DNA of 64,000 bases from Bacteroidaceae bacterium (GCA_017447625.1 JAFSNB010000025.1:1-64000), one strand, 5' to 3'. Counted from the stretch's first letter, positions 18,328-27,793 are shown. Numbers and translations are program-made. The notes: generated by a model not told the origin, from the sequence alone.

Positions 18328-19650
18328 TTAGGCTGCGCTAACCTTCCCATAGAGGTCGAAATCGTCTGCACTTTCAATTCGCACCTGGTAGAAGTTGCCT
18401 ATGGAGATGTCGGGAGCCGCACTTCGTTCAATCAGCACCTCGGGATCTACCTCCGGCGAGTCGAATTCTGTACGTCCCAACCAGTAATCGCCTTCCTCGC
18501 GGTCTATGATAACTCGCATCACCTGGCCAACCTTCTCCTCCTGCACCTCAGCCGAAATGCGCTGTTGCAGACGCATCAGACGCGACAGACGCGACTGCTT
18601 TATATCTTCCGGTATATCGTCTTCGAAATTCGCTGCGCTGTAAGTACCCTCCTCCTCTGAGTAGGCGAACGCCCCCATGCGCTCGAAACGAGCCCACTTC
18701 ACGAAATCCATCAGCTCTGTAAAAGCCTCGTCGGTCTCGCCCGGATGGCCCACCATAAGCGTCGTGCGGATGTGAATCCCCGGAACCTCGCGTCTCAGCC
18801 TCTTCACAAAAGCGTATGTTTCCTCTTTTGTGATATGTCGGCGCATAGCTGTCAGTACGGGGTTGGAAATGTGTTGCAGGGCGATGTCGAGATAGCGGCA
18901 CACATTCTCGTGGCGGCGCATCACGTCGAGCAACTCCCACGGGAATTCCGAAGGGTAAGCGTAATGCAGACGTATCCACTCCACGCCTTCGATTTGTGCC
19001 ATCTCGTCTATCAGTTCGGCAATAGCGCGGCGTTTATACAGATCCAGGCCGTAATAGGTCAGTTCCTGAGCTATAATCTGGAACTCTTTGACTCCGCGCC
19101 TCACGAGCATCCGCACCTCATTCAGTATCTCTTCCTTGGGTCGGCTCCTGTGCGCCCCCGTGATTAGCGGAATAGCACAATAGGAGCATCTGCGGTTGCA
19201 CCCCTCGGAAATCTTTATATATGCATAATGAGAGGGCGTGGTCAGGATTCGCTCCGACCGTCTTTCGGCGGCTTCGTCCTGTTTCCCCTTAATCAGTTCT
19301 CTGACTCCGGCCCAGTCCCATTTACCGTACCACGCATCTACCTCCGGAATTTCGGCTTCGAGGTCGGCGAGATAACGCTCAGACAGGCACCCCATAACGA
19401 TAAGCATGTCCAGTTCGCCGCGTTTTCGCCTCTCGCCCTGCTCCAAAATCATATTGATGCTCTCTTCCTTGGCGTCTGCAATGAACCCGCAGGTGTTAAT
19501 GACACAAATCCGCCCCTGTGGGCGCTCTGCATCATGTGTCACCTGCCAGCCGTCGGCGACCAACATTCCCATCAGGTTCTCGGAATCTACAAGATTCTTC
19601 GAGCACCCCATGGTGATTACATCAACAGTTTTTTTCAATTCATAATGCAT
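18328..19650 (-). CDS. rimO: Ribosomal protein S12 methylthiotransferase
   Basis: This radical SAM enzyme adds a methylthio group to an Asp of ribosomal protein S12. It has an N-terminal UPF0004 domain (GCSKNLVDSE), the radical SAM cluster GCNRRCSYCAIP, and a C-terminal TRAM domain. I choose the ATG giving MHYELKKTVDVITMGCSKN. This ATG lies inside a repeat of the TTATGCATTATGAATT type, and the frame could start 11 codons earlier, which would overlap the ftsY stop. The repeat appears to have supplied the first residues MHYE. Confidence 0.92.
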   Translation of the reverse strand: MHYELKKTVDVITMGCSKNLVDSENLMGMLVADGWQVTHDAERPQGRICVINTCGFIADAKEESINMILEQGERRKRGELDMLIVMGCLSERYLADLEAEIPEVDAWYGKWDWAGVRELIKGKQDEAAERRSERILTTPSHYAYIKISEGCNRRCSYCAIPLITGAHRSRPKEEILNEVRMLVRRGVKEFQIIAQELTYYGLDLYKRRAIAELIDEMAQIEGVEWIRLHYAYPSEFPWELLDVMRRHENVCRYLDIALQHISNPVLTAMRRHITKEETYAFVKRLRREVPGIHIRTTLMVGHPGETDEAFTELMDFVKWARFERMGAFAYSEEEGTYSAANFEDDIPEDIKQSRLSRLMRLQQRISAEVQEEKVGQVMRVIIDREEGDYWLGRTEFDSPEVDPEVLIERSAAPDISIGNFYQVRIESADDFDLYGKVSAA

Positions 19651-19672
19651 AATGCATAATTCATAATTGGGC

Positions 19673-20635
19673 TCAATTTCCAAACAGTGAGTTTACAAAT
19701 TCGCGACTGTTGAAGGGCTGCAAGTCTTCCATTCCTTCTCCCAGACCGATGTATCGGACGGGAATCTTGAACTGATCTGATATGCCGAGCACCACTCCGC
19801 CCTTGGCTGTGCCGTCGAGCTTCGTGATGGTTAGCGATGTCACCTCAGTAGCAGCGGTGAACTGTCGCGCCTGTTCGAATGCGTTCTGTCCGGTGCTGCC
19901 GTCAAGTACGAGCATCACGTCATGCGGTGCATCAGGCACGACCTTCTGCATCACACGTTTGATTTTCGAGAGCTCGTCCATAAGGCCTTTCTTGTTATGC
20001 AGACGTCCTGCGGTGTCTATCAGCACCACATCTGCATAGTTTGCCACCGCACTTTGCAGCGTGTCGAAAGCCACAGATGCAGGATCTGCACCCATCTGCT
20101 GTTTTACAACAGGCACTCCTACGCGCTCGCCCCAGATAGCAATCTGTTCCACGGCAGCGGCTCTGAACGTGTCGGCTGCACCCAACATCACCTTCAGTCC
20201 AGCCTGCTTAAACTGCCAGGCCAGTTTGCCGATTGTTGTAGTCTTGCCCACTCCGTTCACACCAACAACCATAATGACGTACGGCCGTTTGTCGCTGGCA
20301 ATGGAGAATCCTTCGGTGTCGGTGGTGTTATTCTCAGTGAGCAGCTGTGCTATTTCATCGCGGAGGATATTATTCAGTTCGTCTGTTCCGACATACTTGT
20401 CACGTGCCACACGGGCTTCGATGCGTTCGATGATGCTGAGGGTTGTATCCACCCCCACATCGCTCGTCACCAGCACTTCCTCCAGATTGTCCAGCACGTC
20501 ATCATCAACCTTGCTCTTTCCGGCCACTGCACGAGCCAGTTTGCCAAAGAAACTCTCCTTGGTCTTTTCCAGCCCTTTGTCCAGAGTTTCCTTCTGCGCC
20601 TCTTTATTCTTTGAGAAAAAATTGAAAAAACCCAT
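19673..20635 (-). CDS. ftsY: Signal recognition particle receptor FtsY
   Basis: This SRP GTPase delivers nascent membrane proteins to SecYEG. G-domain motifs are GVNGVGKTTTIGKLA (G1), DTFRAAAVEQ (G2), DTAGR (G3) and TKLDGTAKGG (G4). I choose the ATG giving MGFFNFFSKNKEAQ, an amphipathic membrane-targeting helix; 12 codons upstream are open but lie close to the promoter. At 320 residues it has the short A domain usual outside Proteobacteria. It heads the operon ftsY-rimO-HU-HU/LysM. Confidence 0.95.
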   Translation of the reverse strand: MGFFNFFSKNKEAQKETLDKGLEKTKESFFGKLARAVAGKSKVDDDVLDNLEEVLVTSDVGVDTTLSIIERIEARVARDKYVGTDELNNILRDEIAQLLTENNTTDTEGFSIASDKRPYVIMVVGVNGVGKTTTIGKLAWQFKQAGLKVMLGAADTFRAAAVEQIAIWGERVGVPVVKQQMGADPASVAFDTLQSAVANYADVVLIDTAGRLHNKKGLMDELSKIKRVMQKVVPDAPHDVMLVLDGSTGQNAFEQARQFTAATEVTSLTITKLDGTAKGGVVLGISDQFKIPVRYIGLGEGMEDLQPFNSREFVNSLFGN

Positions 20636-20668
20636 TTCTATCGTGATTGATTGTTTCCTAATTCGCGG

Positions 20669-20699
20669 CAAAGGTACAAAAAAACAAGCTATCGGAAAA
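20669..20699 (-). promoter_or_regulatory. Promoter of the ftsY-rimO operon
   Basis: On the minus strand the -7 box is TACCTTTG (complement of 20669-20676), with TTTT at -33 after 19 nt. It lies about 33 nt before the chosen ftsY start and argues against the longer start at 20671. Confidence 0.6.
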
Positions 20700-20776
20700 G
20701 GATTTTTCCCGATTCTTTCTTCATTTTAAAGTTTCTTACTACTTTTTATGCTTAAATGTCAGCAAGTCAGAGGAAA

Positions 20777-22822
20777 TCAATTATGAAGTATTGCCGCGCA
20801 CTGGGGCTTTACAGTTACCGAAACACAGCCTTTCTTGTCCGTATTCATGGTAGTTTTGGAGGGTGACTTGCCATCAATTCCATCGTGGAGATAAGCGAGC
20901 GGAGTGTTCTTTGGGAAGAAGGCAGAGAGGTCTATGGAGAGCTTCTTTGCTGTCGGTTCTGCGTTCATTGCAATGATATACCAGCGGGCGGCCTTGCGAC
21001 GTGCCATCACGATGTATTTGCCCGGGTATCCATCAATGAAGCGGGTCTCGTCCCACGTTGTCGGCACCTGTCTCATGAAATCAATCTCAAACTGAGGCTG
21101 CTCAGTGAGGTTGCGCGGCGTGAGGGCGAAGTTCTGTCCGCTGCTCTGGAAAGCGATGGCAGTGGCCAATTCGAAGACGTCTGAGGTGCGGCGTGTCGAG
21201 CCTCCGTCGTTACTACGGTTGAGACGTTTCTGCAGTACTGTGCCGCCATATTCCATCGAAGCCGTGGCGTTACGGACAAAGGGATGCAGGCAGGCGTTCT
21301 TGGCTTCCATGTCGCAGAAGCCCTGACTGAACACGAGGTTCTCGCTGGCGAGCACGGCCTCCGAACTGCAATAATTCGGGTACATACGCTCCCAGCCGCG
21401 TGGCAGAGTGCATCCGTGGAAGATTACCTGAATCCCGTAGTCGTTGGCATCAGAGAGGATTGCCTCGTAGAGGCGCATAGTCTCCTGCTTGTCTCCGGCG
21501 AAGAAATCCACCTTTATTCCAGCAACGCCGTGGGCGTGCAGCCATCGCATCTCTGCCTTGCGGCTGATAGAGTTGCTCATACAATGTCGGGCGCACTGCG
21601 GCGCGTCGTTCCATCCGCCGTTGCTGTTATACCAGACCCAGGGATTCACGCCCCTCTGCTTACAATAATCGAAGAGCTTTTCCATACGCTGACGGCCAAT
21701 GTTCTTAAACCATCCGCCGTCGATAAGACAGCCTTCCCAGCCGAGCGATGCGGCGAGGTCGATAAATGCCACCTGATCTTTGTAGTTTATGCTTGCATCC
21801 TGCCAGATTATCCAAGACCAAGTGTTGCGGGAACCTTTGTAATGGATTGACGGCTCATAGAGCGGTTCAACGACATCCCAAGCGATGGTGGTTTCAACAA
21901 TAGGTTTCAGAGACGGGCCAAGGGTGATAGTGCGCCAGGGGGTAAAGCCGGAAACGTCGTCGTAGGGCGAGGTGCCGTCGCCCGAGAGACCAATCTGTGC
22001 GCCCGTACTGCCAAAACCGTTGTTCTCTCCTTCCATAGGATAAGCAATACGGAAGAGACCGCTCGGCGTGGCATCGGAGAGGTGACTTCCGCAATAATTT
22101 CCCGTTACGCCAGTCTCAGAGATAAGAACCCACCCGTCGGCCTGTCCCGACCACGAGGGTACACGGAAAAGACAGGGGAAGGTCCATCCGTGGCCATACT
22201 TGGAACGGGTAGTGGCGAATTCGTCCCAAATATAATCCTCTTCGTACGAGGGTTTCGTACGTTTCCAGCCTATCATCGGGTCGCTCTGCGGGCAGATGAA
22301 AGCCTTTGTGCCTGTGGGCATATCAAACCCTGTTGCTTCTTCTGTGACTACAGCCGACAGAGTCTCTCCGTACGGGAGCAGATGATAGCGGAAAGCAATG
22401 TTATTGTTCGAGACCTGGAATTCAATCGTGAAGCGAACCTTGCTCTGCTCGTTGACAAGAAGGAACTTGGCCTCAACGGGGTCGTATGTGATTTTCGACT
22501 GTTTTCCCTGACGCAGATGATAAATGCGAGGATGCCCCGAATGTTTCACTTCGCTGTCAAGGAGTTTGAGGCCCTGAGTCAGATCTCCAAATGTTCCCTT
22601 CAGCCCTAAAGGCGAGGGTTCGAGCATCTGGACATCAATGGTATCTTTTTTGTCAATGCAACGATAACCAGCTGCATACGAGGCTTTTCCACCCTCTACT
22701 TTAAAGTCAATATACGTCATCCTATCGGGTGACAGTACTCGTTTTGTCTGCGCAGAAGCAGACATCGCAATAAAGAATAAAATGTAACAAATGAATGTTG
22801 AAGACTTTACGATTGCTCTCAT
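20777..22822 (-). CDS. Glycoside hydrolase family 97 protein
   Basis: A 681-residue secreted enzyme with a signal peptide (1-24, ending ASAQ), an N-terminal beta-sandwich, a (beta/alpha)8 barrel and a C-terminal sheet. The barrel contains GVAGIKVDFFAGD. An Asp at this VDFF position is the nucleophile in the retaining GH97 branch (alpha-galactosidase type), whereas the inverting SusB-type enzymes lack it, so a retaining enzyme is inferred. It lies 175 bp after the PL11 gene on the same strand, suggesting joint action on pectin side chains. The exact substrate is not determined. Confidence 0.9.
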   Translation of the reverse strand: MRAIVKSSTFICYILFFIAMSASAQTKRVLSPDRMTYIDFKVEGGKASYAAGYRCIDKKDTIDVQMLEPSPLGLKGTFGDLTQGLKLLDSEVKHSGHPRIYHLRQGKQSKITYDPVEAKFLLVNEQSKVRFTIEFQVSNNNIAFRYHLLPYGETLSAVVTEEATGFDMPTGTKAFICPQSDPMIGWKRTKPSYEEDYIWDEFATTRSKYGHGWTFPCLFRVPSWSGQADGWVLISETGVTGNYCGSHLSDATPSGLFRIAYPMEGENNGFGSTGAQIGLSGDGTSPYDDVSGFTPWRTITLGPSLKPIVETTIAWDVVEPLYEPSIHYKGSRNTWSWIIWQDASINYKDQVAFIDLAASLGWEGCLIDGGWFKNIGRQRMEKLFDYCKQRGVNPWVWYNSNGGWNDAPQCARHCMSNSISRKAEMRWLHAHGVAGIKVDFFAGDKQETMRLYEAILSDANDYGIQVIFHGCTLPRGWERMYPNYCSSEAVLASENLVFSQGFCDMEAKNACLHPFVRNATASMEYGGTVLQKRLNRSNDGGSTRRTSDVFELATAIAFQSSGQNFALTPRNLTEQPQFEIDFMRQVPTTWDETRFIDGYPGKYIVMARRKAARWYIIAMNAEPTAKKLSIDLSAFFPKNTPLAYLHDGIDGKSPSKTTMNTDKKGCVSVTVKPQCAAILHN

Positions 22823-22863
22823 AACGATTATTTTACTATTTAATGATTTACTATTTATTTCTC

Positions 22864-22980
22864 ACAACGGATTACACGGATTTAACGGATTTAGGCTGCG
22901 CGGCGCTTTTTTCTTGAACACGAATCCAACGAATCGCACAAATCGAATTAATAATCCGATAAATCCGTTAAATCCGTTGT
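22864..22980 (+). repeat. Nine-nt-period palindromic element, copy 1
   Basis: The element begins ACAACGGATTACACGGATT and ends AAATCCGTTAAATCCGTTGT, giving inverted arms built of 9-nt direct repeats. Between them are a GGCTGCGCGGCGC block and three CGAATC-type units. It sits between the PL11 and GH97 genes. Confidence 0.85.
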
Positions 22981-22997
22981 TTTCAATTGATAGCAGC

Positions 22998-25019
22998 TTA
23001 AAATTGCCATCCACGGAACAGGAGGCCGCTGCCTTCAAGTTCTGCGCCGAAATAGAAACCGACGTTCGTGGGCTGGTTGTAACCTATATTCTGCATCGTC
23101 ACGCTGTGGCGATAGACCGGATCCGCGAGGAAAGTGTGGAAGCGGTAGCGCGTGGGAATCGGAGAGATGTATATGCGCAGGCTGCGGCTGTCAGCCGTGC
23201 GGACAACGACCTCTTCGCGCCAGTCGCCGAGGATGTCAGCGCAGAGGCTCGGGTTGGATTTTGAGCCGTTGTTGAAGGCGCACCCTTCCATCTTCATCAG
23301 AGGAGTGCAGTTGCGGGCACCGACGTACTTGCTTACGGTCTCGTGATCAAGGAGTTCACGCAGAAGGTCTCCGTCCCACCAAATGCCGAAATTGATAGGC
23401 ACGCGGGCCGTGCTGTCTATTACTTCGCCACGAATGTCGCAGATGCCGCCAGAAGCGGACGACCACATCTCCAGTCCGGGATTCGAGGCGCTGATGTCGG
23501 CTGCCATGCAACGGCCCACATCCGACGGGGAGAGAATCTGGAAGATTACTTTGCCCGTGCGTGCATCGCGGAGCTCTGAGCCGTCCCGTTTGTTCTCATG
23601 GCAATCCCACACACTGAGCGGCGCGCCCAATGAGAATGAGGTCAGATGCATCGCGTCGCCGTGGCCAAAGCCTGTGTTATATAGGCCGATGCCGTCGTTA
23701 TCCACAGCCATCGAACCGTAGGTTATTTCGTCGCATCCGTCGCCATCGACATCTGCCACGCGGAGATTGTGGTTTCCCTGTCCGGCATACGAAGCGAGCG
23801 TTTTGCCGTCCTTCTGCGGGGTCGAAGGCAGCACCTGCTCCAGGGTTGAGGGGTTAGCCGCCGAGGGCAACAGACTGCCATTGGTGTCGAAGAGCCAGCG
23901 CAGAGTCAGTTTCTTGCCGTCGAAATCGTATGCCGCGATACCTGTGCGGGTGTAATAACCACGACAGAAGACGGCACTAAGATGTTTGCCGTCAAGATAG
24001 GCCGTGGCTGCAAGGAAGCGGTCGGAGCGGTTGGCGTAGTTATCGCCCCACCCTCCTATCTCGCCGCGAGCCGGCAGATAATCTACGGTGCTAATGGCTC
24101 GGCCGGTCTTGCCGTCGAAAACGGTAAGCCACTCCGGGCCTTTATATATGAAGCCGCCCTTGCGACTCTTCCTGTCAATCTCTTTTGGCCAGGCGGGGCC
24201 GCGGAACTGCTCCCGTGGATTGCCGTTGGCCTGATAAACCTGATTGTCCAACTGGCGGCGGTGGTCTGCCGAAGCGTCTCCGAGCACCTTGCCCTTGCCG
24301 TCTATTGTACAGTCGGATGTTCGACAAATCAGCTCGGCACGTCCGTCGCCATTGAAGTCAGCCACGAGGAACTGCGTGTAGTGAGCCCCTGAGCGGATGT
24401 TCCGTCCGAGATTGATGCGCCAAAGACGTTGTCCGTCAAGACGATAGGCATCGATAATTGTTGGCGAAGTGAGGCCGCTCTGCGAGTTGTCGCGGCTGTC
24501 TGTGGGATCCCACTTCAGAATAATCTCCATCTGTCCGTCGCCGTCCAAGTCGGCAGCGGTGGCGTCGTTTGCAACATATCGTGTGTAGCTAATCGCCTCG
24601 CCCCTGATGGTGTTGGGAATACTGTCAGGCCGCTGCAGCGATAACTCCAGATAGCCCACTGGCGCGTTGGCAGCCACAGTCCACTTTCCCTTGGCTTCTT
24701 TTATTTTCGTCTTACCGCTTACAGCCGCAACTTCGTATGTCGCCGTCTTACCTGCTGGCAGACAGTCCTTGACGAATGTGGGCTGACCCGCTCCGACAAC
24801 TGCTACGGTCTCTTTGCCGTTGCGCACTACACAAAACTCCACATCGGCGGGATCCGTAGGCAGATAACGCCACGAGACGGCCACACTGTCCGGCGCACAG
24901 CGGAAAGCCACAACGCCACGGTTCAGCTTCTCCGTCTGCAACTTGGAGAAGTCATAGTTCGTCTGCGCCGAAACTGACACAGCAGCGAACAATAACAACA
25001 AATGTGGGAATATTCTCAC
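22998..25019 (-). CDS. Rhamnogalacturonan lyase, PL11 family
   Basis: It cleaves the rhamnogalacturonan-I backbone by beta-elimination. The 8-bladed propeller family is recognised by repeated DxDGDG-type calcium motifs (DLDGDGQMEI, DFNGDGRAEL, DVDGDGCDEI), GGWGDNYANRSDRFLAA, and the C-terminal TRYRFHTFLADPVYR. I choose a GTG start giving a clean signal peptide (MRIFPHLLLLFAAVSVSAQ). The longer frame from an ATG at 25184 would run through a 9-nt repeat (INPLNPCNPL) and is unlikely. The repeat abuts the GTG, so it may have replaced the original 5' end. Confidence 0.88.
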   Translation of the reverse strand: MRIFPHLLLLFAAVSVSAQTNYDFSKLQTEKLNRGVVAFRCAPDSVAVSWRYLPTDPADVEFCVVRNGKETVAVVGAGQPTFVKDCLPAGKTATYEVAAVSGKTKIKEAKGKWTVAANAPVGYLELSLQRPDSIPNTIRGEAISYTRYVANDATAADLDGDGQMEIILKWDPTDSRDNSQSGLTSPTIIDAYRLDGQRLWRINLGRNIRSGAHYTQFLVADFNGDGRAELICRTSDCTIDGKGKVLGDASADHRRQLDNQVYQANGNPREQFRGPAWPKEIDRKSRKGGFIYKGPEWLTVFDGKTGRAISTVDYLPARGEIGGWGDNYANRSDRFLAATAYLDGKHLSAVFCRGYYTRTGIAAYDFDGKKLTLRWLFDTNGSLLPSAANPSTLEQVLPSTPQKDGKTLASYAGQGNHNLRVADVDGDGCDEITYGSMAVDNDGIGLYNTGFGHGDAMHLTSFSLGAPLSVWDCHENKRDGSELRDARTGKVIFQILSPSDVGRCMAADISASNPGLEMWSSASGGICDIRGEVIDSTARVPINFGIWWDGDLLRELLDHETVSKYVGARNCTPLMKMEGCAFNNGSKSNPSLCADILGDWREEVVVRTADSRSLRIYISPIPTRYRFHTFLADPVYRHSVTMQNIGYNQPTNVGFYFGAELEGSGLLFRGWQF

Positions 25020-25020
25020 A

Positions 25021-25274
25021 AACAACGGATTACACGGATTTAACGGATTTATGCTGGCGCGACAATTTGGAAAAGAATTCGTAAGAATACGCAAAATTTC
25101 AATCCAAGAATTAGGAATAATAATATTTGTCATTGTTGGTCTGTATTTTTGTATATTGTTGCTTATTGTTTTCGTTAAAAACATTAAATCCTAAATTCGT
25201 GTGATTAGGTAGATTCGTGTTCGTTTATTGTTAGCAGCGAGCCCAATTATGAATTATGAATTATTAATTATGCA
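25021..25274. repeat. Partial 9-nt element and mixed repeats
   Basis: The left arm of the 9-nt element (ACAACGGATTACACGG onward) is present at about 25022-25052. Non-repeat DNA follows, then a TTCGTG fragment near 25195-25220 and ATTATGAATT-type repeats to 25285. No gene is supported here. Confidence 0.6.
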
Positions 25275-25784
25275 TTATGAATTAATTAAAAGTTGCCAGA
25301 CAGCTGCATCCGTGAAGGTGTTGTCCTGAAGATGAAGCCAGGAGTGTAGGGTCGCTGTGTGGTTGAAGGAAGCCGACGCGAAGAGGTGCATCGCGGGGGT
25401 GTTCGTAACGGACACTACAGCATATATCTGGCGCAGATGCAGTCGTGTGGCATAGTCTTTCAGAGCCTGCAGGATGGGCAGAGAAAGTCGTTTGCCCTGA
25501 TACTCAGGCAGAAGACAGATGCCTACCTGCGCCCGCTGGTGCACGGGGTCGAAGTCTGTGAGGTCTGCGAGCCCCACGGCCTCAGCGCCGCACTGAGCAA
25601 CAAGCCGCACCTGACGGTCGGCAAAGAGGTCGTTCTGTGTCTCCTGAAGATACTGGCGCAGTGCATACCGTGAATATGGCACAGTAGTCGGTCCCCAATG
25701 CCAATAGTCGGGGATATTCTCTATCCGATAAACCAGTTCCAGATCTTCGGGTTCAATTGCACGCAGAACTATGTTTGACAACAC
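25275..25784 (-). CDS. GNAT-family N-acetyltransferase
   Basis: The 169-residue protein has a RimJ/RimL/SpeG-type GNAT fold. It starts LRAIEPEDLELVYRIEN, and the acetyl-CoA loop is LLPEYQGKRLSLPILQAL near 92-109, where the usual second Gly of QxxGxG is Leu-Ser. The C-terminal part has YAVVSVTNTPAMHLFASASF, normal for motif B. The substrate cannot be inferred. It stands alone between repeat clusters. Confidence 0.85.
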   Translation of the reverse strand: MLSNIVLRAIEPEDLELVYRIENIPDYWHWGPTTVPYSRYALRQYLQETQNDLFADRQVRLVAQCGAEAVGLADLTDFDPVHQRAQVGICLLPEYQGKRLSLPILQALKDYATRLHLRQIYAVVSVTNTPAMHLFASASFNHTATLHSWLHLQDNTFTDAAVWQLLINS

Positions 25785-25824
25785 CTATTAAATTTACGAT
25801 TTGACGATTTACGATTTGTTTTTC

Positions 25825-25942
25825 ACAACGGATTACACGGATTACACGGATTTAGGCTGCGCGGCGCTTTTTTACCTGAACACGAATCCCACGAATCGCA
25901 CGAATCGAATTTATAATCCGTATAATCCGTTAAATCCGTTGT
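25825..25942 (+). repeat. Nine-nt-period palindromic element, copy 3
   Basis: A full-length copy (about 118 bp) with the ACAACGG...CCGTTGT ends, GGCTGCGCGGCGC block and three GAATCxCAC units. It lies between the GNAT and guanylyltransferase genes, flanked by TTTACGATTT and ATTATGCATT repeats. Confidence 0.85.
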
Positions 25943-26001
25943 TTATTAATTGATAGCAGCCAGCCCAATTATGAATTATGCATTATGCATTATGAATTCT
26001 C

Positions 26002-27045
26002 TCAGAACTTTGATATTCGCTGTTCCTCCGAGAGGCGGCAGATGAGCAACTGTCCGTCTTGCTCGGCAACAATATATCCGTCAAGGCCCTGAACTACAAC
26101 CTTGCGCTCGCCCATAGTATGCACTATGCAGTTGGAGGTCTCGTAGAGCTGGATGTTCCGGCCTATGCACACATTGTTGTTGGCGTCAGCTACAGACTGG
26201 TCACGCAGCGAGCCCCACGTGCCGAGGTCGCTCCAGCCGAACGAAGCGGGGAAGACGAATATCTCGTCGGCCTTTTCCATCACGGCGTAGTCGATTGATA
26301 TTGAGGGGCACTCAGGGAAATGCTCGTTTATGGCTTCCTGCTCCTGCGGTGTGCCGTAGATGGGCAACAAATCCTCGAAGATGCATGAGAGCTCGGGCTG
26401 ATAGATACGCAGCGCGTTTACAATGGTCGTGACGCGGAACAGGAAGAGTCCGCTGTTCCAAAAGTAGTTGTTGCGGCTGATATATTTGCGGGCCGTCTCC
26501 AGATCGGGTTTCTCATGGAAGGTATCCACGCGGTAGATCTCCCTGTTGCGCGGACAGCCCATACTCAGGTCGGCCTGTATGTACCCATAACCCGTCTCAG
26601 GGCGGGTGGGTTTCATACCGAGCGTGACTATAGAGTCGCTCTCGGCCGTGAAGGACAAGGCGCTTTTGATAACACGCTGGAACTCCCGCACATCCATAAC
26701 GATATGGTCCGAAGGCGACACCACGATATTTGCCTGCGGATCCTCGGCTTTGATGCGCCAGCTCACGTAGGCGATACAGGGGGCTGTGTTGCGGCGCACC
26801 GGCTCGCGCAGGATGTGATTCTCAGGCACATCCGGCAGTTGTTCGTGGACAAGAGCCGCATAGCGCTCGGATGTCACCACCCAGATGCGCTCCGGAGGAC
26901 AGATACCGGCAAAACGCTCCACCGCCAGTTGCAAGAGAGTCTTGCCGCATCCCAATACGTCGATGAACTGCTTTGGACAGTCCTCGGTACTCATTGGCCA
27001 GAAGCGGCTTCCTATTCCGCCCGCCATAATAACCAAATGATTCAT
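26002..27045 (-). CDS. Mannose-1-phosphate guanylyltransferase
   Basis: It makes GDP-mannose from mannose-1-phosphate and GTP. The 347-residue, single-domain enzyme has the signature GGIGSRFWPMSTEDCPKQF at 9-27, the SPSDH motif (VVSPSDHIV), and FHEKP near residue 175. Unlike the second such gene at 42648 it lacks the C-terminal cupin isomerase domain. Two isozymes may serve different glycans. Confidence 0.93.
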   Translation of the reverse strand: MNHLVIMAGGIGSRFWPMSTEDCPKQFIDVLGCGKTLLQLAVERFAGICPPERIWVVTSERYAALVHEQLPDVPENHILREPVRRNTAPCIAYVSWRIKAEDPQANIVVSPSDHIVMDVREFQRVIKSALSFTAESDSIVTLGMKPTRPETGYGYIQADLSMGCPRNREIYRVDTFHEKPDLETARKYISRNNYFWNSGLFLFRVTTIVNALRIYQPELSCIFEDLLPIYGTPQEQEAINEHFPECPSISIDYAVMEKADEIFVFPASFGWSDLGTWGSLRDQSVADANNNVCIGRNIQLYETSNCIVHTMGERKVVVQGLDGYIVAEQDGQLLICRLSEEQRISKF

Positions 27046-27072
27046 AGTAGTATAAATATTTTAGGCCCCTCC

Positions 27073-27465
27073 TCACTCCACTTTCATTATCACATCCACC
27101 TGGCGGCGGTTCTTGCCGACGGTGATGTAGAACGAACCGTCGTATTCTCCGGCTGAGCAGCCAGTGCGGTCAACAATCAGCATCAACGAATCCATACCTT
27201 TTGCTTTGATGCGCCCGGACGAAGGCTCGCACGTGAGCCACCATATTTCATTATCCACACGCCATTTTACCAACGAGTCGTCGGGGTTCGTGAGACGAAG
27301 CTTCCACGTACTGTCCGTGGGTTCAAATGTTATCAAGGGTATCTTCACCTTGGTTGTTGTGTCAGGTGCTTCTTGGTCCGATGGGCCGTTGTCGTCCTTC
27401 GAGCAACAGGCGAAAGCGATACAGATGAGAATCAATAGGCCGGAAATGTGGAGAAGTCGTTTCAT
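27073..27465 (-). CDS. Small lipoprotein with a BACON-like domain
   Basis: The 130-residue protein has a lipoprotein signal (hydrophobic 8-18, lipobox near AFACCS, Cys 20-21). A single beta-rich domain follows. Its pattern of WRVDNEIWWLTCEPSSGRI, then a Gly-rich SAGEYDGSFYITVG and a terminal VDVIMKVE strand, resembles BACON/Ig-like domains of Bacteroidetes surface proteins. These often bind carbohydrate or mucin, but no function is shown here. It lies 27 nt upstream of the guanylyltransferase gene. Confidence 0.75.
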   Translation of the reverse strand: MKRLLHISGLLILICIAFACCSKDDNGPSDQEAPDTTTKVKIPLITFEPTDSTWKLRLTNPDDSLVKWRVDNEIWWLTCEPSSGRIKAKGMDSLMLIVDRTGCSAGEYDGSFYITVGKNRRQVDVIMKVE

Positions 27466-27561
27466 AGACTCAAATAATTTTGTTCACGTGGGCAAAGGTA
27501 AGAAAAAATGTCCGATTAGCGTGTCCAAATGATGTTTTTTTTGAAAAATATGGCGATTTTG

Positions 27562-27592
27562 TTGGTAAATTGACAGAAAACGCCTACTTTTG
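27562..27592 (+). promoter_or_regulatory. Promoter of the aromatic amino acid operon
   Basis: TTGG at 27562-27565, a 19-nt spacer, then TACTTTTG at 27585-27592 fit the Bacteroidetes promoter. It lies about 45 nt upstream of the leader-peptide ATG. Confidence 0.7.
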
Positions 27593-27638
27593 TCCCGCAT
27601 TTCAGAAGATGCACGTAAAAAATGGCATTAATATATAT

Positions 27639-27692
27639 ATGAAGCACAACTTCTACTTTTACTCCTGGTATTACTTTACCCAGCAAAGGTGA
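27639..27692 (+). CDS. Aromatic leader peptide (attenuator)
   Basis: A 17-codon frame encodes MKHNFYFYSWYYFTQQR, with 3 Phe, 4 Tyr and 1 Trp, eight aromatics within nine codons plus a Ser (27651-27677). It lies between the promoter and pheA, the first gene of the Phe/Tyr operon. The stop codon at 27690-27692 overlaps the anti-terminator segment that begins at 27691. A ribosome that finishes would mask that segment; one stalled at aromatic codons would leave it free. This is the classical arrangement of a transcription attenuator. No protein function is expected for the peptide itself. Confidence 0.85.
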   Translation: MKHNFYFYSWYYFTQQR

Positions 27693-27793
27693 AGCGGGAG
27701 GTCGTGACAGTTAAGTTGAGCAGAATATGACCCAAACAACAAAGCATAACTAAATAATCCCGCTTCCAGAACAAGGAGCGGGTTTTCTCTTTT
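27691..27793 (+). promoter_or_regulatory. Phe/Tyr operon attenuator: anti-terminator and terminator
   Basis: The segment GAAGCGGGA (27691-27699) is an exact 9-nt complement of TCCCGCTTC (27758-27766), forming an anti-terminator. The alternative hairpin pairs CCCGCT (27759-27764, extended by CC) with AGCGGG (27777-27782) and is followed by a T-rich tract (27783-27793), a typical rho-independent terminator. The two structures share the same 5' arm and exclude each other. pheA begins 21 nt after the T-tract. Confidence 0.85.
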
